Shown here: piece after piece, positions 15,534 to 17,429 of the stretch | How the letters are laid out: every line of letters starts with the position of its first letter | Numbering within the stretch: the stretch's first letter is position 1 | NCBI GenBank assembly: GCA_948960675.1 | Contig: CARDPF010000031.1 | Location: 1 to 17,429, forward strand | Origin: an uncultured Eisenbergiella sp. | GTDB lineage: Bacteria; Bacillota; Clostridia; Lachnospirales; Lachnospiraceae | DNA length: 17,429 nt | Direction of reading: 5' to 3' | Translations under genes and position numbers: made by a program | The notes under the pieces: generated by a model | Databases searched by the model: none | What the model was told of the DNA's origin: nothing | Seen by the model: only the letters and a program-made list of their open reading frames with translations

Positions 15534-15559
15534 AACAGGTCAGACTTGTCTGAACTGTT
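15534..15559 (-). promoter_or_regulatory. inverted repeat in the sigma factor leader
   Basis: AACAG-x-TCAGAC-AA-GTCTGA-x-CTGTT (minus-strand reading) forms an 11-bp palindrome with one central-flank mismatch, about 95 bases before the sigma factor ATG. It could be an operator or a leader hairpin; no T-run follows, so it is not a terminator. Confidence 0.5.
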
Positions 15560-15575
15560 GCCATCTGCCTTCAAT

Positions 15576-15608
15576 CATAAAACGTTTGAGGAGCGTAAAG
15601 TGTTGAAA
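15576..15608 (-). promoter_or_regulatory. candidate ECF-sigma-type promoter of the sigma/VNGN operon
   Basis: On the minus strand TTTCAACAC (15600-15608) and CGTTTTATG (15576-15584) are 15 bases apart. ECF promoters usually pair an AAC-containing -35 with a CGT-containing -10 at such spacing. No sigma-A pair is obvious nearby. The expected leader is about 125 bases. Confidence 0.55.
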
Positions 15609-15649
15609 TTTTTTGTGATTTTTTGAGGAATCTGTCCTGTTCCAATTTT

Positions 15650-16162
15650 TTAGTGGGGAAACCGGATTTCATATTGCAGGATGTATTCTGGCGTCTGGGG
15701 TTCCAGCTTGCGCCTGCCGGTGGGGGAAAAGCCTGCCGAGGTGTAAAAACGCCGTGCGGCGGTATTTTTTTCCAGCACCCACAAAAAAGCGGAGACGGCG
15801 TTCGCCGTACGGGCTTGGCGCAAAAATTCCTCCATGAGTTTCCGGCCGATTCCCTCTTTCTGGAAGAAGGGATCCACGTACAGTTCCTCCAGCCAAAAAA
15901 CCGTTGCGCCGTCCGGGGCCGGGGGCATGGAAACATGCATCATTCCCCGGACAATGCCGTCGTCATAAACATAAATGCCGTCAAGGGCCTGTGGGTCGTC
16001 CCTAAAGTGCAGGGCAAGATCCAGTACCGGCATTTCGTTGAAGGAAACAGGATCATCCTGGAAAATCGGGCGGTAGGCGCATCTTTTGGCAAAAATAAGG
16101 ATTTCCGCAAGCCGGGATGCATCTTTTGGAACTGCCCTTCTGATGGGGGACGCATTTTTCAT
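15650..16162 (-). CDS. GNAT-family N-acetyltransferase
   Basis: Acyl-CoA-dependent N-acetyltransferase, 170 residues, cytoplasmic. The acetyl-CoA pyrophosphate loop is visible as QKEGIG (101-106, the Q/R-x-x-G-x-G/A motif) within LEELYVDPFFQKEGIGRKLMEEF. The second half of the fold follows as LEKNTAARRFYTSAGF (130-145), typical of small-molecule or N-terminal acetyltransferases. The substrate is unknown. Its start overlaps the araC-like stop by 4 bases (ATGA) with an AAAGGAGT site inside the regulator gene, so the pair is translationally coupled. No clear terminator lies behind it, so transcription could read into the sigma factor operon that begins about 70 bases further on the same strand. 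Confidence 0.9.
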   Translation of the reverse strand: MKNASPIRRAVPKDASRLAEILIFAKRCAYRPIFQDDPVSFNEMPVLDLALHFRDDPQALDGIYVYDDGIVRGMMHVSMPPAPDGATVFWLEELYVDPFFQKEGIGRKLMEEFLRQARTANAVSAFLWVLEKNTAARRFYTSAGFSPTGRRKLEPQTPEYILQYEIRFPH

Positions 16163-17043
16163 AAGGGGTTACTCCTTTCCGGTTTACCGGTTGTTTTGCC
16201 GGCCCGGTAGCGGGCCGGACTGACATGGTAATATTTTTTGAAGGCGGCGGAGAAATGTTCGGCGGATGAGTAGCCCAGCTGTTCTGCGACGGAGGAGATG
16301 CTCTGCCCCTTTTGGGCAAGGAGAACGGCGGCTGCGGACATACGCGCTTCCGCTTTTTTCTGCTGGAATGTTTTTCCGTAATATTCCCGTAAAAGCCGCT
16401 GGGTTTGCCGGGTGCTTAAACGCAGCCGGTTAGCGAGGGCTTCCAGGGAGGAATTTCCGTATTCGTAAAGAAAATATTCTTCTATAATAATGGATTTGCT
16501 GTCGTAGAGGTTGCTTGGGGCAAACGGATAAGCCGCATTCTGTTCCCGTTCGTAATTGCGGATGATGGAAATGAGCAGTTGGGACAACAAAAGCCGGGTC
16601 TGGTTCTGGTATCCGGTATAGCGGTGGGAAAGTTCCCCGAAAAGCTGTTTGAGCAAAAGGTGGACGCCCTGCGTGTCCTGCCCCAGCCAGAAGGCGGTGG
16701 AGCAAAATGCATCCATGACGGGCGAAGGCTTTTGGGAACGGGAGGAAGTGCGGATTTTGAAATAGACGCAGTATTCCTGCATGGGGTCGGAAAGAACCGG
16801 GCTCTGGGCGTGCTCCACATGGGGACCGGTCACATATAGGGTATTGGGACACAGGTCGTATTGCTGCTTGGGAAGCGTCAGCGTACCGCGTCCGCTGGAA
16901 ATATAATGTACTTCATAACAGCCGTTTCCGTGGCTGTGGAGGGGAATCACCCGGGTGAGCCGCTCAAAAATGATGTTTAAGACATAGACGGAAACACCGT
17001 CCATGGAAAAATGGATGTCCATATCGGTGTAACGGGTTTTCAT
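16159..17043 (-). CDS. AraC-family transcriptional regulator with N-terminal cupin
   Basis: One-component regulator, 294 residues. The N-terminal cupin-like sensor (about 20-100) includes IPLHSHGNGCYEVHYISSGRGTL and the loop TGPHVEH, the pattern seen in sugar-responsive AraC proteins. The C-terminal double helix-turn-helix spans about 183-282 and contains SLEALANRLRLSTRQTQRLL and ISSVAEQLGYSSAEHFSAAFKKYYHVSPARYR. The chosen start at 17043 has an AGGAGG site and lies just after a predicted promoter; the longer in-frame start at 17151 lies upstream of that promoter and adds unrelated residues. It is co-transcribed with the GNAT gene and divergent from the sugar kinase, which is a likely target. 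The ligand cannot be read from sequence. Confidence 0.9.
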   Translation of the reverse strand: MKTRYTDMDIHFSMDGVSVYVLNIIFERLTRVIPLHSHGNGCYEVHYISSGRGTLTLPKQQYDLCPNTLYVTGPHVEHAQSPVLSDPMQEYCVYFKIRTSSRSQKPSPVMDAFCSTAFWLGQDTQGVHLLLKQLFGELSHRYTGYQNQTRLLLSQLLISIIRNYEREQNAAYPFAPSNLYDSKSIIIEEYFLYEYGNSSLEALANRLRLSTRQTQRLLREYYGKTFQQKKAEARMSAAAVLLAQKGQSISSVAEQLGYSSAEHFSAAFKKYYHVSPARYRAGKTTGKPERSNPL

Positions 17044-17077
17044 GGGTATGTATCCTCCTGCAGTGTACCTTATCTTT

Positions 17078-17106
17078 ACCATATCATAACGCGGCAGTGG
17101 GGACAA
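17078..17106 (-). promoter_or_regulatory. putative promoter of the araC-GNAT operon
   Basis: Minus-strand TTGTCC (17101-17106) and TATGGT (17078-17083) are separated by 17 bases, giving a start near 17071 and a leader of about 28 bases. The position supports ATG 17043 as the real start of the regulator. Confidence 0.5.
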
Positions 17107-17146
17107 GTTTCTTTTTTTGGCACTTTCTATTATCGGGCAAATGTGG

Positions 17147-17152
17147 TACAAT
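17147..17152 (+). promoter_or_regulatory. -10 element upstream of the sugar kinase gene
   Basis: TACAAT lies about 48 bases before the kinase ATG, but no good -35 is present at 16-18 bases (only TTTCTA-like sequence). A weak -35 next to a divergent AraC gene is compatible with an activator-dependent promoter. Confidence 0.4.
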
Positions 17153-17199
17153 CTTTACAGTTCAATGGAAAAGAATAGCAGAAAGGGGAGGCGTGTAGG

Positions 17200-17429
17200 A
17201 TGAAAACATTTGATGTGGTCGCATTGGGCGAACTGTTGATTGACTTCACGGAAAACGGCGTGAGCGGACAGGGAAATACGGTTTATGAGGCAAATCCGGG
17301 CGGCGCACCGTGCAATGTGCTGGCCATGCTCAACAAATTAGGGCGGAAAACCGCGTTTGTGGGCAAAGTAGGGCAGGATATTTTCGGGAATAAACTTAAG
17401 GCGACGCTGGAGGAGGTGGGGATTGATAC
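17200..17429 (+). CDS. PfkB-family carbohydrate kinase (probable fructokinase), 3'-truncated
   Basis: The first 76 codons of a ribokinase/PfkB-type sugar kinase run off the right edge. The start ATG follows a GGGGAGG site about 9 bases upstream. The visible part reads FDVVALGELLIDF, then NPGGAPCNVLAMLNKLG and AFVGKVGQDIFG, matching the N-terminal PfkB signature with the GG pair and the conserved Asn of the sugar site. The GELLIDF and GGAPCNVA-like wording is typical of bacterial fructokinases, so ATP-dependent phosphorylation of fructose is the most likely reaction; ribokinase or ketogluconate kinase cannot be excluded without the C-terminal half. It is divergent from the AraC regulator, which probably controls it. 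Confidence 0.9.
   Translation, partial: MKTFDVVALGELLIDFTENGVSGQGNTVYEANPGGAPCNVLAMLNKLGRKTAFVGKVGQDIFGNKLKATLEEVGID

Noticed and set aside
15534..15559. Riboswitch or T-box in the sigma factor leader
   Set aside because: Only one simple hairpin is visible, with no conserved aptamer-like core, T-box motif or terminator/antiterminator pair.
15443..15574. Longer N-terminus for the sigma factor from ATG 15574
   Set aside because: The extra 44 residues look non-domain, the 15574 ATG lacks a good ribosome binding site, and the predicted promoter leaves almost no leader before it.
15623..16210. Plus-strand ORF of 195 codons opposite the GNAT gene
   Set aside because: The GNAT frame has the conserved acetyl-CoA loop; the opposite frame is a shadow.
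17044..17151. Longer N-terminus for the AraC regulator from ATG 17151
   Set aside because: It would lie upstream of the predicted promoter and lacks an AGGAGG site, while 17043 has one.

Overview
The window looks like chromosomal DNA from a Gram-positive anaerobe of the class Clostridia, most likely a Lachnospiraceae member. This is inferred from a ferredoxin-dependent 2-oxoacid oxidoreductase subunit, strong AGGAGG-type ribosome binding sites, TTG-type/TATAAT promoters, an anchored S11 D,D-carboxypeptidase, an accessory FtsH, an SPL-like radical SAM protein and medium GC content. No taxonomic marker settles the genus. No phage, transposase, CRISPR array or defence locus is visible.

Layout: (1) 1-1977: 3' part of a pyruvate/2-ketoisovalerate:ferredoxin oxidoreductase beta subunit, then a DEDDh exonuclease with its own promoter, ending at a strong bidirectional hairpin. 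(2) 1976-5320: a minus-strand D-Ala-D-Ala carboxypeptidase diverges from a plus-strand YgjP-like metallopeptidase. The metallopeptidase converges on and overlaps a HAD-IIA phosphatase gene. (3) 5427-8582: a tightly overlapping minus-strand operon ftsH - marR - tauE. A tandem pair of TTTCA/TGAAA dyads sits on the ftsH promoter and suggests autoregulation by the MarR protein. (4) 8660-11449: tRNA-Lys(CUU) with its own promoter and terminator, then tatD - rsmA(ksgA) - an unknown 185-residue ORF overlapping rsmA by ATGA. (5) 11373-12504: a zinc-ribbon plus multi-pass membrane protein of unknown function. (6) 12645-13562: a radical SAM protein facing region 7 across a hairpin-rich gap. (7) 13752-15608: an ECF-type sigma factor translationally coupled to a cytoplasmic-looking repeat protein with recurrent VNGN motifs, behind a candidate ECF-type promoter. 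(8) 15650-17106: an AraC regulator with an overlapping GNAT acetyltransferase, divergent from the 5' end of a PfkB-family sugar kinase (probably fructokinase) that runs off the window.

Most of the window is housekeeping or ordinary accessory content. The two parts most worth following are the sigma factor/VNGN-repeat pair, where a solenoid-like protein replaces the expected anti-sigma factor, and the MarR-type operator array controlling an FtsH protease together with a TauE-like exporter.
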